A program made the translations under genes and the position numbers. From JAIBJN01 sp963838795 (GTDB lineage: Bacteria; Actinomycetota; Thermoleophilia; Gaiellales; Gaiellaceae): a stretch of 64,000 nucleotides of DNA. The stretch spans positions 1-64,000 of the forward strand of contig CAWISL010000007.1 in NCBI GenBank assembly GCA_963838795.1, given 5' to 3'. This document shows positions 7,724-17,462 of the stretch, piece by piece (position 1 is the first letter of the stretch; each line of letters begins with the position of its first letter). Below the pieces are notes generated by a model that was given only the letters and a program-made list of their open reading frames with translations, made no database searches and was not told the origin of the DNA.

Positions 7724-8745
7724 ATCCAGTTGCGGACTCGGGCGAATGAGAGTACGACCACGGCGATGGCGAGCATCGTGGCGATCACAACCCAAAATAC
7801 CCAGGCTAGGTCGAAGAGGCTGACCTGGAAGTTCATGCCCATGATCCCGCCGAGCACGGTTGCCGGCAGGAGGATCACGGTGACCAGCGTGAGCAACTTC
7901 ATGATGTCGTTTGTCCGTTGTCCGATTCGGGTGACGAGGAGATCGAATGAGCCGAAGGTCGACTCCTTCGCCTCGCGGGCGGCGTCCAACGCTCTGTCCA
8001 CACGGCGCTCGAGGTCGGTGAAACGCTGTGCTGATTGCTCGCTCGAGAGCTGATCGAGTTCGGGGTGTGAGAGAGAAACGACCACTTCGCGGTGCGGGGC
8101 AAGCGCCCGTCGCAGCGTCCCAATCGTGCGGCGGAGCTCGACGAGCCGGCTCAGGTCGTCCTCAGCCATTTTGGGGGTATTGGTCATGACCCTCGCGTCG
8201 AGATCCTCCAGCTCCCTCTCGACGTCATCCAAGGCGCGGAGGTAGCTGGAGACGATCCAGTCGAGAATGGTTGCGACGAACGAGGGTGCATCGAGCCCCC
8301 CGAGTTGACCTCCCCCCTGGGCGCGCTCGAAGAACTCCTCGACCACGCCGACCTGCTCACGATAGGCGGTGACGATCCAGTTCACACCGAGAACACACTC
8401 GATTGGAATCAGCTCAGGCGCATCCTCGTCGCCGCCTACGGCGTACAGCGTCACGTACATGCGCTCGCCTTCGTCGGCCACGGAGGCGCTTTTCGGGTGC
8501 TCGTCCAGTCGGTGCTCGAGCGCCTCGCCGAGATCGAGGGTGTCCCGCAGCGCCGCCACTTCCTCCTCCGTCGGGTCGTGCAGTGCGAGCCACAGCAGTT
8601 GGCCGCTTTGCAGCCGCTCGAGTGCGGCCCTCCAATCCTCGACCTGTTCGGACTGTTGCTCGTCGAACACGAAGCCTGTGAGCACCCGGCCGTTGTTCCA
8701 GCGCCGCCTTCGTTTCCCTCTGTCCGCGGCCAAGCTACGGGCCAA
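7720..8745 (-). CDS. corA: CorA-family divalent metal transporter
   Basis: A 341-residue CorA-type channel for Mg2+ or related ions. It has a long N-terminal cytoplasmic domain, a helical stalk (about 150-270), then TM1 ending in the pore motif GMN (in GGIMGMNFQV, about residues 303-312) and TM2, with a short basic end. A GTG at 8685 (VLTGFVFDEQQ) may be the true start, because the 20 residues before it are Arg-rich and unlike the family. Four CorA-family genes occur in this window, which is unusual. The gene stands alone on the minus strand. Confidence 0.88.
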   Translation of the reverse strand: MARSLAADRGKRRRRWNNGRVLTGFVFDEQQSEQVEDWRAALERLQSGQLLWLALHDPTEEEVAALRDTLDLGEALEHRLDEHPKSASVADEGERMYVTLYAVGGDEDAPELIPIECVLGVNWIVTAYREQVGVVEEFFERAQGGGQLGGLDAPSFVATILDWIVSSYLRALDDVERELEDLDARVMTNTPKMAEDDLSRLVELRRTIGTLRRALAPHREVVVSLSHPELDQLSSEQSAQRFTDLERRVDRALDAAREAKESTFGSFDLLVTRIGQRTNDIMKLLTLVTVILLPATVLGGIMGMNFQVSLFDLAWVFWVVIATMLAIAVVVLSFARVRNWI

Positions 8746-9223
8746 CGATCGCCAGCGGCGTCGAGCTTCGGGCGACGCTAACGGGTAGCTGCCGGAGCCG
8801 GAGCGGAAACGGAAGTCGAAGGCGTAGCTCTAGCTCGGCCCTGGCCGCCGCTTGTTGTGGGGCAGGGGAAAACCAAAGAGCAGCATCCAAGGGGTCAGCA
8901 CCAACAGCCTCTGTTTCCTAGCCCCACCACTCCCGCCTCTTGACAGGCTTATGCAAACCTCCTGTTTTGTGGCAACAAACTCAGCCGTTCCAGCCCATGA
9001 GCCCTCCTACCCGCCAGAGTTTCCATCCTTCCGGGATTCCCTCCACTGCGTAATCTGCGGCGACGGCATTCCTATGGCCGTGCCTGGCAGGGAGGGAGTG
9101 CTACTCAAGTTGCCTGTTCACCGGGATCGGACTCCCGGTTCTAGCTGGCGACACTCGGCGTGCGTATCGTTTCGCGTCGTCGCAGGACGGGCTGTTGGTC
9201 GCCAACCTCCAACGCCCGGCCCG
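8746..9223. other. Mostly empty interval; possible small zinc-type frame on the plus strand
   Basis: No confident gene. A plus-strand frame (8852-9283) contains CVICGDGIP followed about 30 residues later by WRHSACVSF, a C-x2-C ... H-x2-C pattern that could be a small metal-binding protein. Its flanks look random and no ribosome binding site is clear. Confidence 0.3.
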
Positions 9224-9424
9224 CTAGGCGGCCGTCCACTCGTGCTCGTCGCAGTAGCAGCCGGGAACGTCGACCAGGTGTAGGCAGCCGCCGTGGTGGC
9301 AGCGGCGCCGTTGGGGTGCGAGCTCGAAGACGGTGAAGCCGCGTTCGTGGCGGCGACCGACGATCTTGAGGAGCAGCCGCGGGCGGCCGGCGCCTCGGTC
9401 GACGTAGACGCGCTCGACGATCAC
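9224..9424 (-). CDS. Small Cys/His-rich protein, unknown function
   Basis: A 66-residue frame from a GTG at 9424, starting 24 bases after the dtd stop on the same strand. The N-terminal half is basic with alternating strands (VERVYVDRG, RLLLKIVGRRHERGF), and the C-terminal half has a cluster CHHGGC ... GCYCDEHEW that could bind zinc. I know no named family. Its position suggests co-transcription with dtd. Confidence 0.45.
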   Translation of the reverse strand: MIVERVYVDRGAGRPRLLLKIVGRRHERGFTVFELAPQRRRCHHGGCLHLVDVPGCYCDEHEWTAA

Positions 9425-9448
9425 GCGCCACCCCGGGCGGCCGTGGTG

Positions 9449-9892
9449 CTACATGTCGAGCACGATCGTGACCGGCCCGTCGTTGACGAGCGCGAGTTCC
9501 ATGCGGGCGCCGAACCTGCCCGTGGACACGTCGATCCCGTAGCCGGCCAGCGACTCGCAGAACCCTTCGTACAGGCGCTCTGCGACCTCTGGCCGCGCTG
9601 CCTTGGAGAAGTCCGGCCTAGTTCCTCTCTGGCGCTTGCTATCTGCGATCAGGGTGAACTGGCTCACGACCAGGGCGCCGCCGTGGACGTCGAGAACGCT
9701 CCGGTCGAACCGGCCCTCTTCGTTCTCGAAGATTCGCAAGCGCGCGACCTTGCCCGCGAGGCGCTCCGCCAAGGCCTCGTTGTCGTCCGTCGCCACGCCG
9801 AGCAGGACGCAGAGGCCGAGGCCGACCTCGCCCACGATCGCGCCGTCGGCGACCACCTGCGCGGCGCTCACCCGCTGGACGACCGCTCTCAG
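9449..9892 (-). CDS. dtd: D-aminoacyl-tRNA deacylase
   Basis: Dtd hydrolyses D-amino acids wrongly attached to tRNA. The family opens with RAVVQRVSAAQV, carries VSQFTLIAD (about residues 80-88; the SQF catalytic-site motif) and ends with the conserved NDGPVTI (Gly-Pro) motif. I place the start at a CTG (9892) overlapping the upstream TGA as CTGA: it has GGAG about 5 bases upstream and gives 147 residues, the normal family length. An ATG at 9940 would add 16 atypical residues. The rare start is inferred. Confidence 0.88.
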   Translation of the reverse strand: MRAVVQRVSAAQVVADGAIVGEVGLGLCVLLGVATDDNEALAERLAGKVARLRIFENEEGRFDRSVLDVHGGALVVSQFTLIADSKRQRGTRPDFSKAARPEVAERLYEGFCESLAGYGIDVSTGRFGARMELALVNDGPVTIVLDM

Positions 9893-11103
9893 GAGCTCTC
9901 CTTCTCGGCGGGGCCGCTCGACTTCAGCTCCTCCTTCCACTGGTCCGCCCGGCTCTGGAGGGTCGACGCGAGCAGGCTCGGCGCGAAGCCGAAGACGGCT
10001 GCCGCGATCAGGCCGAGCGGGTTGTCCGCGATGTCGAACACCTGTGAGAGCCGGGGCACCGTCACGCTGGTCTCGCCGTCAGAGCTGAGGCCGGGGTTCA
10101 ACGCCGTGGCATAGGCCGTGAGCACGACGCCGCCGATGGCGGCGAGGCCCGAGGCGAGCGGGGTGTACACGAGCCGGACCATGCTCAGACCGAAGTCCTC
10201 CTCCGTGACCGTGTCCGCGGTGGCCGCCTGCCGCAGCTGCCGGAAGAGGCCGACGGAGGCGCCGATCAGGTAGAACGTCCCGCCGGCGATGATCTGGGTG
10301 GTCCCGGCGCCGGCCAGAAGCGCGAGGCCGAGCCCTGCGTAGGCCACGAGTCCGGTGAAGACGACCGTGGCGAACAGGCGGTTTCGTGCTCGCACGAGGC
10401 CCCGCCGGCGGCTGTCACGGAACTCGTCGACCGTCGCCTGCGCGTCCTGGACGATGCCCCTCGCGAGTCGCTTGTCACCCGGCGCGGCGCTTGTCCGGGG
10501 CTCCGCGAGGTAGTCCTCGCCCCCGAGGGCGTGGATCGCCCGCTCGAGGCGGGAGATCTGCTCCTGGGCGTTGGCGATCTTCGAGTTCAGGAGGCAGGAG
10601 CGCTCGTAGAGCGCCTGCCTCACGACGTCCGGCTCGTCCATGAGCATCGTCAGCGCCTGCTCGGCCCGGTGCACCTGGTTGAAGACGACCACGTACGCGG
10701 CACCCCCGGCCCAGGCGGCGCCGTCGCCGCCGGTCCCGTCCTCGGCGAGCGAGCTCCTCACCGTCTCGAGCGACGCCTGGAGCACGGCCGCGGCTTCGGG
10801 GTCTCGCTTCGCGTCGAGCGTCCCGGCGACGCCGGCCAGCTCCTTGTGCCGGGCCACGAGCTCGCGGTAGACGCCCGAGTTCGCGAAGCGGGGAATGGCC
10901 AAGCGTCGAAGCGGAAAGGCGATGGCCAGCCAGGCAGCGACTCCGACCAGCGTCCCGAGCAGGAAGTTCTGGGCGGGGCTGAGAGCCTGATCTGCGGAGA
11001 GCGCGAAGGCGACAACGCCCACGGCGCAGGCGCCCGGGAGGAGGATCAGGCCGGCGACGAGCCCGACTGCGTACCGCGGCAGGAAGCGACGGACGGCGGT
11101 CAC
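9889..11103 (-). CDS. Integral membrane protein, unknown function
   Basis: About 404 residues with an alternating layout: two N-terminal membrane segments (about 10-32 and 45-65), a cytoplasmic helical region (about 75-235) with coiled-coil character, then membrane segments at about 240-265, 268-285, 305-330 and 370-390. No recognised domain. I take the GTG at 11103 (VTAVRRFLPRY) as start because AGG lies just upstream; a TTG at 11118 is possible. It overlaps dtd by 4 bases, so the two are probably co-expressed. Confidence 0.6.
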   Translation of the reverse strand: MTAVRRFLPRYAVGLVAGLILLPGACAVGVVAFALSADQALSPAQNFLLGTLVGVAAWLAIAFPLRRLAIPRFANSGVYRELVARHKELAGVAGTLDAKRDPEAAAVLQASLETVRSSLAEDGTGGDGAAWAGGAAYVVVFNQVHRAEQALTMLMDEPDVVRQALYERSCLLNSKIANAQEQISRLERAIHALGGEDYLAEPRTSAAPGDKRLARGIVQDAQATVDEFRDSRRRGLVRARNRLFATVVFTGLVAYAGLGLALLAGAGTTQIIAGGTFYLIGASVGLFRQLRQAATADTVTEEDFGLSMVRLVYTPLASGLAAIGGVVLTAYATALNPGLSSDGETSVTVPRLSQVFDIADNPLGLIAAAVFGFAPSLLASTLQSRADQWKEELKSSGPAEKESS

Positions 11104-11152
11104 GCGCCTATCCCACAAGAGGCGGGAGGGCGCGTCAAGCCGGTCGGTTGGG

Positions 11153-11506
11153 CTAGGTTTGGAGGTTCGCCAGGGCCCGCTGGTAGTCCTGGCTCTGCGG
11201 GCGGAAGAAGCTCGCCAGGCGATAGTGGCCGACCGCCTCCGCCGGACGGCCCTGCTTCTCCAGGCAGCGGCCGAGCGCGAAGTGGGCGTAGTGGTCGACC
11301 GGCTGGAGCTCGAGAATCGTGCGGAACTCCTCCTCCGCCTCGGCGAAGCGGCGGATCCGGTAGTACGCGATGCCGAGCGCCTCGCGGATGGACGCCTTGC
11401 GGGGCTCGCGCCTCTTGGCCTTCTCCAGGGCGACCGTCGCCTGCGCGGCCTGGCCGGCCGCGAGGTGGCCCCGGCCCTGCTGGTAGAGGTCGTAGGTCTC
11501 GCTCAT
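11153..11506 (-). CDS. Small TPR-repeat protein
   Basis: A 117-residue protein of about three tetratricopeptide repeats: helices around YDLYQQGRGHLAAGQAAQA, ALGIAYYRIRRFAEAEEEF and AHFALGRCLEKQGRPAEAV show the W/Y-G-Y-A-P spacing. No signal peptide. TPR proteins act as protein-protein adaptors. It lies 45 bases downstream of the transglutaminase gene on the same strand, and small TPR proteins often accompany MoxR/DUF58 modules, but a direct link is inference. Confidence 0.75.
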   Translation of the reverse strand: MSETYDLYQQGRGHLAAGQAAQATVALEKAKRREPRKASIREALGIAYYRIRRFAEAEEEFRTILELQPVDHYAHFALGRCLEKQGRPAEAVGHYRLASFFRPQSQDYQRALANLQT

Positions 11507-11551
11507 GCCTGCTTCTCACCATACGGGAAGCGGCACCGCCTGCCGAGTGGT

Positions 11552-13836
11552 CTAGATCGACAGCGAGCGGAGGCTCACCGCGCCGCGGGCGCGGCTGACG
11601 AAGCCGAGGCGGGCGCGAAGGCTCCGCCGGACCTGCCGCAGGTCGCGCCGGGCGCGGCGGAGGGCCTCGCCGGCCTGCGCGGGCGGCCCGAAGCGGGCGA
11701 CCGTCACGTCCCGGACGAAGGGCGTCGCGTCGATCGAGTAGAAGCGTTGGAGCATCGCGCCGATCTCCGGCATGGTCGCGCCCGGGGGAGGTCGACGCCC
11801 TGATCGGCGAGGAAGCCGACGACGTCGCGGCGACAGGCCGACGCGAGGGCGCGCGGGTCGCGCGTGGCGAACCTCGCGCTGCGGCGGATCGCCTTCAGCA
11901 CGAGGACGGCAGCGATCCCGCCGCCGACCACGAGCGCCAGGAGAGCGAAGAGGCCGGGGCCGCGGTCGCGAACGACGGTGAGCGTTCCGCTGGTGCCGCC
12001 GCCGAGGTTGCCGCCCTCCAGGGCCGACCGGTTCACGGCCGAGCGGATCTGCTCCGCACGTGCCGGCGAGATTCCCTCGAGCCGGTCGGCGAAGCCGATG
12101 CCGGCGGCGTCGCCCGCGTTGAACTCCGGGGAGAAGACCGCGTAGGTGGCGGCGAGCTGACCGCGCCCGGGGGTCGGGTCAAACGGGATCCAGCCGAACT
12201 CCGGGAACCACACCTCCACCCAGGCGTGCGCGTTCGTGTCCTTGACGACCCATTCCTTGTCGTCCGCCGAGTACTCGCCGCTCGTAAACCCGACGGCGAC
12301 GCGGGCCGGGACGCCCAGGAGCCGGAGCATCAGCGCCATGGCGCCCGCGTAGTGCTGGCAGTAGCCGCGCTTGGTCTCGTTGACGAAGTCGATGAGCGCC
12401 GGCGTGCCGCCGATCGGCGCGGGCGGCTGCTCGTCGTAGATGAAGCCGCCTGCTTCGCGGAACCACGTCTCGAGGAGAGCCGCGGTCTCGTAGGGCGACT
12501 GCGCCTCGCTCGTCACGCCGAGGGCGGCCTCGTAGACGGACTCGAGCGCGCCGACCTCGAACTCGTTCGACGTGCGGAAGAAGACCCGCATGAGGGTGTC
12601 CCGACCCTCGGTGCCCCAGGCCGGCACGGGCTCGTAGACGACCTCGAGATAGCGCGTAGCCTCCTCGGGGTAGTCGCCGCGAAACTCGTTGAGCTGGCTG
12701 GGGTTGGGCCGCGGGACGTAGCTCCAGACCGTGTAGCGCTGGTCCCTGCGAATCCCTTCGGAGACGAGGACGACGTCCCCGTTCGCGTCGGCCACGGGGG
12801 CGTCGGTCCCCGGCCGCCAGCGCACGGGCTGCGCCGAGGCCAGCAAGCGATTGTCCCGGAGCGCCTCGATCGTGAACTCCTGGCGGACCCAGCTCTCCTC
12901 GTCCCTGGCGGCTTCCGGCAGGAGCGGGCTCGTGGCGTCGATCTGCTCCCGTTCCGAGGCCTCCCCGAGCTCGAGCTCCTCGTCCCAGATCAGGCCGGTG
13001 TAGTCGTCGAGGGTCGTCGCCCGCCAGTAAAGCGACCGCTTCAGCCCCGGCACCTTCACGCGCAGGACCGTCGTCGGCTCCTCGGGGAACTCGATCCCGT
13101 CGTAGTTCGCGCTCCACACGTAGTTGACGGAGACCGGCTCGGTCGGCCGATCGTACGGGTCCCAGGTCTGCCAGGAGAGGAAGGCCGGCTTCGCCACGGC
13201 GTCCGACGTCGACGCGATCCCGGCGACGACGACCAGCAGCAACCCAAACCCGACGGCCGGGAGCGCCCCGCGCGCGGGCTCGTCCCGCCTGAGCAGGAAG
13301 AGGATCGCGAGGACGCCCGCGAGGGCGAGGGCGCCGGCGCGCAACGGATGGGCGCCCGGCGTGAGGGTCGCCGGCCACGCGACGGCGACGACGAAGCCGA
13401 GGGCGGCGCCCACCGGCCGACGCGCCATTACGAGCATGCCGACGACGGACGTGAAGCCGAAGATCGCCAGCAGGACGACCGCGTGCATGGCGGGGAAGTC
13501 GAGGCGGTCGAACGGCAGCTGAGTCTCGTAGAAGTCGAGGAAGCCTCGCCGCAGCTGGTCGAGCACCGTGCCGAAGAAATCCCGCGACGGATCGCCCGGC
13601 CGGGCGTTCGCCAGCCGCACCTCCGAGGCGAGCGAGGCGGCGACGAGCGTCGAGCCCGCGAGCACGAGCGCTACGACGAGCCTCGAGCGCCGGAGGGCGA
13701 CGGCACCGATGGCCGGGAGCGCGAGCAGGAGCATGGGCAGCCAGTCGTCCCAGGCGACCGAGCGCGCCTCGAGCTGTGCCCAGGCGACGGTCACGACCAC
13801 GGCGACGAGCGCGACGAGGGCCCAGCGCCTAGCCAA
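11552..13836 (-). CDS. TgpA-like membrane transglutaminase, with one frameshift near the end
   Basis: Begins with about six membrane segments (residues 5-205), followed by a large extracytoplasmic transglutaminase-like domain. The catalytic triad is visible: Cys in RGYCQHYAGAM, His in TNAHAWVEVW and Asp in IPFDPTPG. A last membrane segment (about 650-670) precedes a DUF4129-like tail. The frame breaks at 11781-11790 where a C-run appears one base short; rejoined, the protein is 761 residues and ends at 11552. The start is a TTG at 13836, overlapping the DUF58 gene by 8 bases. MoxR-DUF58-TgpA gene sets are common; the substrate is unknown. Confidence 0.85.
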
Positions 13837-15054
13837 CGGCCTGCAGCTCCGGAGCGGAGAGGCGCCCGGCGAGGTCGTCGCCGCGGCGAAGCACGAGCAC
13901 GGGGACGCCGGCGCGCTGGAGCCTCAGCAGGTGGGCGGCGGTCGCCGGCTGGGCGACGCCGTCGGCTTCCGAGCCGGCAAAGCTCCCCGCGTCGACGTAG
14001 ACGAGGCTCGCCGGATGGTTTCCGAGCGCTCGGTGGGCGAGGCGGTCGACGAGCCGCGGCGAGAGCGCCGACGTGACGACCGTGAGCTCGACGGCGCGCG
14101 CCGCCGGGCCGGCCTCGTCGGCCAGGATGTTCGCGACGGGCGAGTGGCCGTCCGGCTCCACGGCGGCGAGGATCTCGAGCGCGCGGTGCCAGTCGCCGTC
14201 GAAGGAGTGGACGCGTTGATAGATCGGTCGCGAGGCGTTGACGAGGAGCGCCGCGCGCCGCCCTCTGGCGGCGTGCGACTTGACGATCGACCCCGCCGCG
14301 CGCACGGCCAGCTCGAAGCTGGAATCGGGCGCGTCACCCACCACCACCGCCGCGTCGCCGTCGAGGAGCACCGCCGTCTCGTCCCGCGGCGAGTCCTCCA
14401 GCTCCTTCACCATCAGGTGGCCGCGCCTGGCCGTCGTCGGCCAGTGGACCCGGCGAAGCGACTCGCCCTGCTGGTAGTCGCGGACGCTGTGGAGATCGAA
14501 GCCGGTCGGCCGCCGCAACAGGAGCCGGCGCCCCTCCGGCGTCCGCGCGCCGGACTCCGAGAAGAGCCTGTCGACGTCGACGAGCCGTGGGTAGACGAGA
14601 ATCGACGCCCCCGGGGGAGCTCGACCGTGATCCGTTCGAGGCCGAACGGATCCTCGATCACGACCTCGGTCTCCTCGATCGCATAGCGGCCACGCGGCAC
14701 ACGTCGCAGCAGGTAGCGACCGCGCAGGCGACCGCCGCGGCGGACGAGCGGCGTCTCGCGGTCGCCGAGGCGCGCGATCTTCTCCCGGAGGACGAGCGTT
14801 CCCGACGGAATGATCTCGTCCGTGTCGAGCTCGACCTGGACCGCCACGTCGTCGCCGGCCAGCCGCTCGCCGCGCCCGAGAGTTCGGCGGAGGGACATCG
14901 GCCGCCGGAGGTAGCGCACCCAGAGCGCGGCGGCGAGCACGGCGAGGACGAGCCCGATCGCGACCGGATACAGGACCTGCGAGCCGAACGCCCACGCGGC
15001 CAGGTAGATCCCGCCGCCGAGGGCGAGGATCCAGCGGCCGCGGTCCGTCAGCAC
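13829..15054 (-). CDS. DUF58 domain protein, with one frameshift
   Basis: Two N-terminal membrane segments (about 8-45), a beta-rich middle, then the DUF58 signature: the DYQQGESLRRVHWPTTARRG stretch followed by a vWA-like domain. The family is partner to MoxR ATPases. The frame breaks at 14608-14617, inside CCCCCGGGGG, where one C appears missing; restored, the protein is 408 residues. The start is the GTG at 15054. It lies between moxR and the transglutaminase gene and overlaps the latter, so a single transcript is likely. Confidence 0.85.
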
Positions 15055-15075
15055 CGTGTAGCCCGAGCCCCGGCC

Positions 15076-16050
15076 CTAGACGGGGACGGGAGTGCGCTCG
15101 ATGAGGTCCCGGACGAGCTCATCGCCGTCGAGGCCGCTCGCGCGCGCCTCCGGCGAGAGGATCAGGCGGTGGGCGAGCACGGTCGGCGCCACCGACTTGA
15201 CGTCGTCGGGCTCGACGAAGTCGCGTCCGGCCACGAGGGCCCGCGCCTTGGCGACGCGGAGGAGCGCCAGGCCGGCTCGAGGGCTGGCGCCGAGGAAGAG
15301 CCGTGCGTCGGTCCGGCTGTGCCGGAGCACCGCGACCACGTAGCGGTTGAGGCTCTCCTCGACGAAGACGTTCTTCGCGCTCTCGATCGCGGCGAGCACC
15401 TCCTGGGCGCTCGCAACGCACTCGAGCGAGTCGAGCGGGGTGTCGGCCGCGTTTTCCGAGAGCATGCGCGCCTCGTCTGCGAGCGGCGGATAGCCGATAG
15501 CGATCCGCATCGTGAAGCGGTCGAGCTCGGCCTCGGGGAGCGGGTAGGTGCCCTCGTACTCGATCGGGTTCTGCGTCGCCATGACCAGGAACGGCGGCGC
15601 GAGCTGGTAGGAGACCCCGTCGATCGTGACCTGGCGCTCCTGCATGCACTCGAGCAGGGCCGCCTGGGTCTTGGGCGAGGCGCGGTTGATCTCGTCGACG
15701 AGGAGGATGTTGGCGAACACGGGCCCGGGCCGGAACTCGAACTCGTTCGAGCGCTGGTTGAAGACGTTCACCCCAGTGACGTCGGACGGCAGGAGGTCCG
15801 GCGTGAACTGGAGGCGTGAGAACGAGCAGTCGACGGACCGCGCGAGCGCCTTGGCGAGGGTCGTCTTCCCCACCCCCGGAAAGTCCTCGATGATCAGGTG
15901 ACCTTCCGAGAGGAGGCAGAGGACCGCGAACTCGAGCGTCTCGTCGGGCGCGTGGATCACGCGGCGGAGGTTGGCCTGGATCTTGTCGGCGAGCGGCACC
16001 CCTGGGGACGTCACCATCCCCTGCTTGGCCTCGACGGCTTGCTCGTCCAT
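15076..16050 (-). CDS. MoxR family AAA+ ATPase
   Basis: A 324-residue MoxR-type AAA+ ATPase with Walker A (FPGVGKTTLAKA, about 58-69), Walker B (ILLVDEINRASPKTQ, about 115-129) and the family motif ATQNPIEYEGTYPLPEAELD. MoxR proteins act as chaperones that activate or assemble partner complexes, typically those with DUF58/vWA proteins such as the next gene downstream. It begins directly after the coaBC stop and ends 21 bases before the DUF58 start. Confidence 0.93.
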   Translation of the reverse strand: MDEQAVEAKQGMVTSPGVPLADKIQANLRRVIHAPDETLEFAVLCLLSEGHLIIEDFPGVGKTTLAKALARSVDCSFSRLQFTPDLLPSDVTGVNVFNQRSNEFEFRPGPVFANILLVDEINRASPKTQAALLECMQERQVTIDGVSYQLAPPFLVMATQNPIEYEGTYPLPEAELDRFTMRIAIGYPPLADEARMLSENAADTPLDSLECVASAQEVLAAIESAKNVFVEESLNRYVVAVLRHSRTDARLFLGASPRAGLALLRVAKARALVAGRDFVEPDDVKSVAPTVLAHRLILSPEARASGLDGDELVRDLIERTPVPV

Positions 16051-17208
16051 CTACACCCCTCTCAGCAGAGCCTCGACTTCGTCGAGGATAGCCACAGCAC
16101 ATTCCTCCTTGCTTCGCCTGCTCACCGCGCGCTCGCCCGCCGGCGTGATGAGGACGAGCTCGTTCCAGTCGGAGTCGAACCCGATGTCAGAACGAGATAC
16201 GTCGTTGTAGACGAAGAGGTTCCCGCCCTTGTTTGTCAATTTCGTGCGCGCTCGCTCGAGGCCCTCGTCGCCCTCGTCCGCGGCGAAGCCGACGAGGATC
16301 TGACCGTTCCGCCGTCGGCGGCCCAGCTCGGCCAGGACGTCGTCGGTCGGCTCCAGGTCGATCGTCCACACACTGGAGTCCTTCGGGCGCTTCCCCCGCC
16401 CCGGTTTGGCAGGGCGGTAGTCGGCGACCGCCGCGGCCATCACGACCACGTCCGCGCCGTCCCGCTGCAACACCTCGCGGGCGAGGTCGGCCGCGGAGGA
16501 CGCCTGCACGACATCGACCCCGTCCGGCGGCCGCACTGCCAGGTTCGAGGCGACGAGCGTGACCTCGCCCCCGCGCCGACGCGCCTCGCGCGCGAGGGCG
16601 ACGCCCATCTTCCCGGAGGAGCGGTTGCCGACGTAGCGGACGGAGTCGAGCGGCTCGCGGGTTCCTCCGGCGCTGACGAGGACTCGCTTGCCGCGCAGCG
16701 GCCCGTCGACGCCCAGGAGCTCCAGGCAGCGGGCGAGGATCGCCTCGGGCTCGGCCATGCGACCGGCGCCGTGCTCGCCCTCGGCCAGCTCGCCCTCCAC
16801 GGGCCCGATCACGTGCACGCCTCGCTCGTCCAGCAGCTCGAGGTTGGCCTGCGTCGCCGCGTGCTTCCACATGCGGACGTTCATCGCCGGAGCGACGAGC
16901 ACTGGCCCGCGAACGGCCAAGGCCGCTTGGGTCAGCACATTGTCGGCGAGGCCGTGGGCCAGCTTCGCGAGCGTGTTCGCCGAGAGCGGCGCGATCACGA
17001 GCAGGTCCGCCTCGGCCAGGTGCGGGTAGAGGTCACGCGCCGCCTCCTTCCGCGCGAGGGCCTCGAACGTGTGCGCGGTGACGAAGCGCTCCGCGTCCTG
17101 GGTCAGGATCGGCGTCACGTCGTGCCCGTCCCGAACGAGCAGCCGCACGAGCTCGCACGCCTTGTAGGCGGCGATCCCGCCGGTCACGCCGATGAGAACC
17201 CGAGCCAC
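16051..17208 (-). CDS. coaBC: Bifunctional phosphopantothenoylcysteine decarboxylase/synthetase
   Basis: A 385-residue CoaBC of coenzyme A synthesis. The CoaC half (about 1-185) shows GVTGGIAAYK and the active-site PAMNVRMW segment; the CoaB half shows NRSSGKMG and AAVADYRP. The GTG at 17208 is the likely start, giving VARVLIGVTGG; a longer open frame upstream overlaps rpoZ and lacks family similarity. It follows rpoZ by 23 bases in the mihF-gmk-rpoZ-coaBC order known from actinobacteria. Confidence 0.94.
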   Translation of the reverse strand: MARVLIGVTGGIAAYKACELVRLLVRDGHDVTPILTQDAERFVTAHTFEALARKEAARDLYPHLAEADLLVIAPLSANTLAKLAHGLADNVLTQAALAVRGPVLVAPAMNVRMWKHAATQANLELLDERGVHVIGPVEGELAEGEHGAGRMAEPEAILARCLELLGVDGPLRGKRVLVSAGGTREPLDSVRYVGNRSSGKMGVALAREARRRGGEVTLVASNLAVRPPDGVDVVQASSAADLAREVLQRDGADVVVMAAAVADYRPAKPGRGKRPKDSSVWTIDLEPTDDVLAELGRRRRNGQILVGFAADEGDEGLERARTKLTNKGGNLFVYNDVSRSDIGFDSDWNELVLITPAGERAVSRRSKEECAVAILDEVEALLRGV

Positions 17209-17231
17209 CGTGGGCCTGGTAGCCGGGACGG

Positions 17232-17462
17232 CTACGAGTAGGAGACGGTGATCTTGCCCTCGGAGACTTCCTCGAGGGCCATGGTCAGGTAGTTCTTCGA
17301 CCTGGACTCGACCAAGGGCGGCGCGAAATCGTCGAACGTGCCCTCGCCGAGCTGGTGGTGGTAGTTGTTGATCTGCCTCGCCCGCTTGGCCGCGGCGATC
17401 ACGAGCGCGTAGCGCGAGCCGCCGGCGCTCTCGAGCAGATCGTCGATTCGTGGATGCATCAT
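17232..17462 (-). CDS. rpoZ: RNA polymerase omega subunit
   Basis: A 76-residue omega subunit. PRIDDLLESAGGSRYALVIA and AKRARQINNYHH match the conserved core that clamps the beta' subunit. Overlaps the end of gmk by 4 bases, the standard gmk-rpoZ arrangement. No anomalies. Confidence 0.94.
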   Translation of the reverse strand: MMHPRIDDLLESAGGSRYALVIAAAKRARQINNYHHQLGEGTFDDFAPPLVESRSKNYLTMALEEVSEGKITVSYS

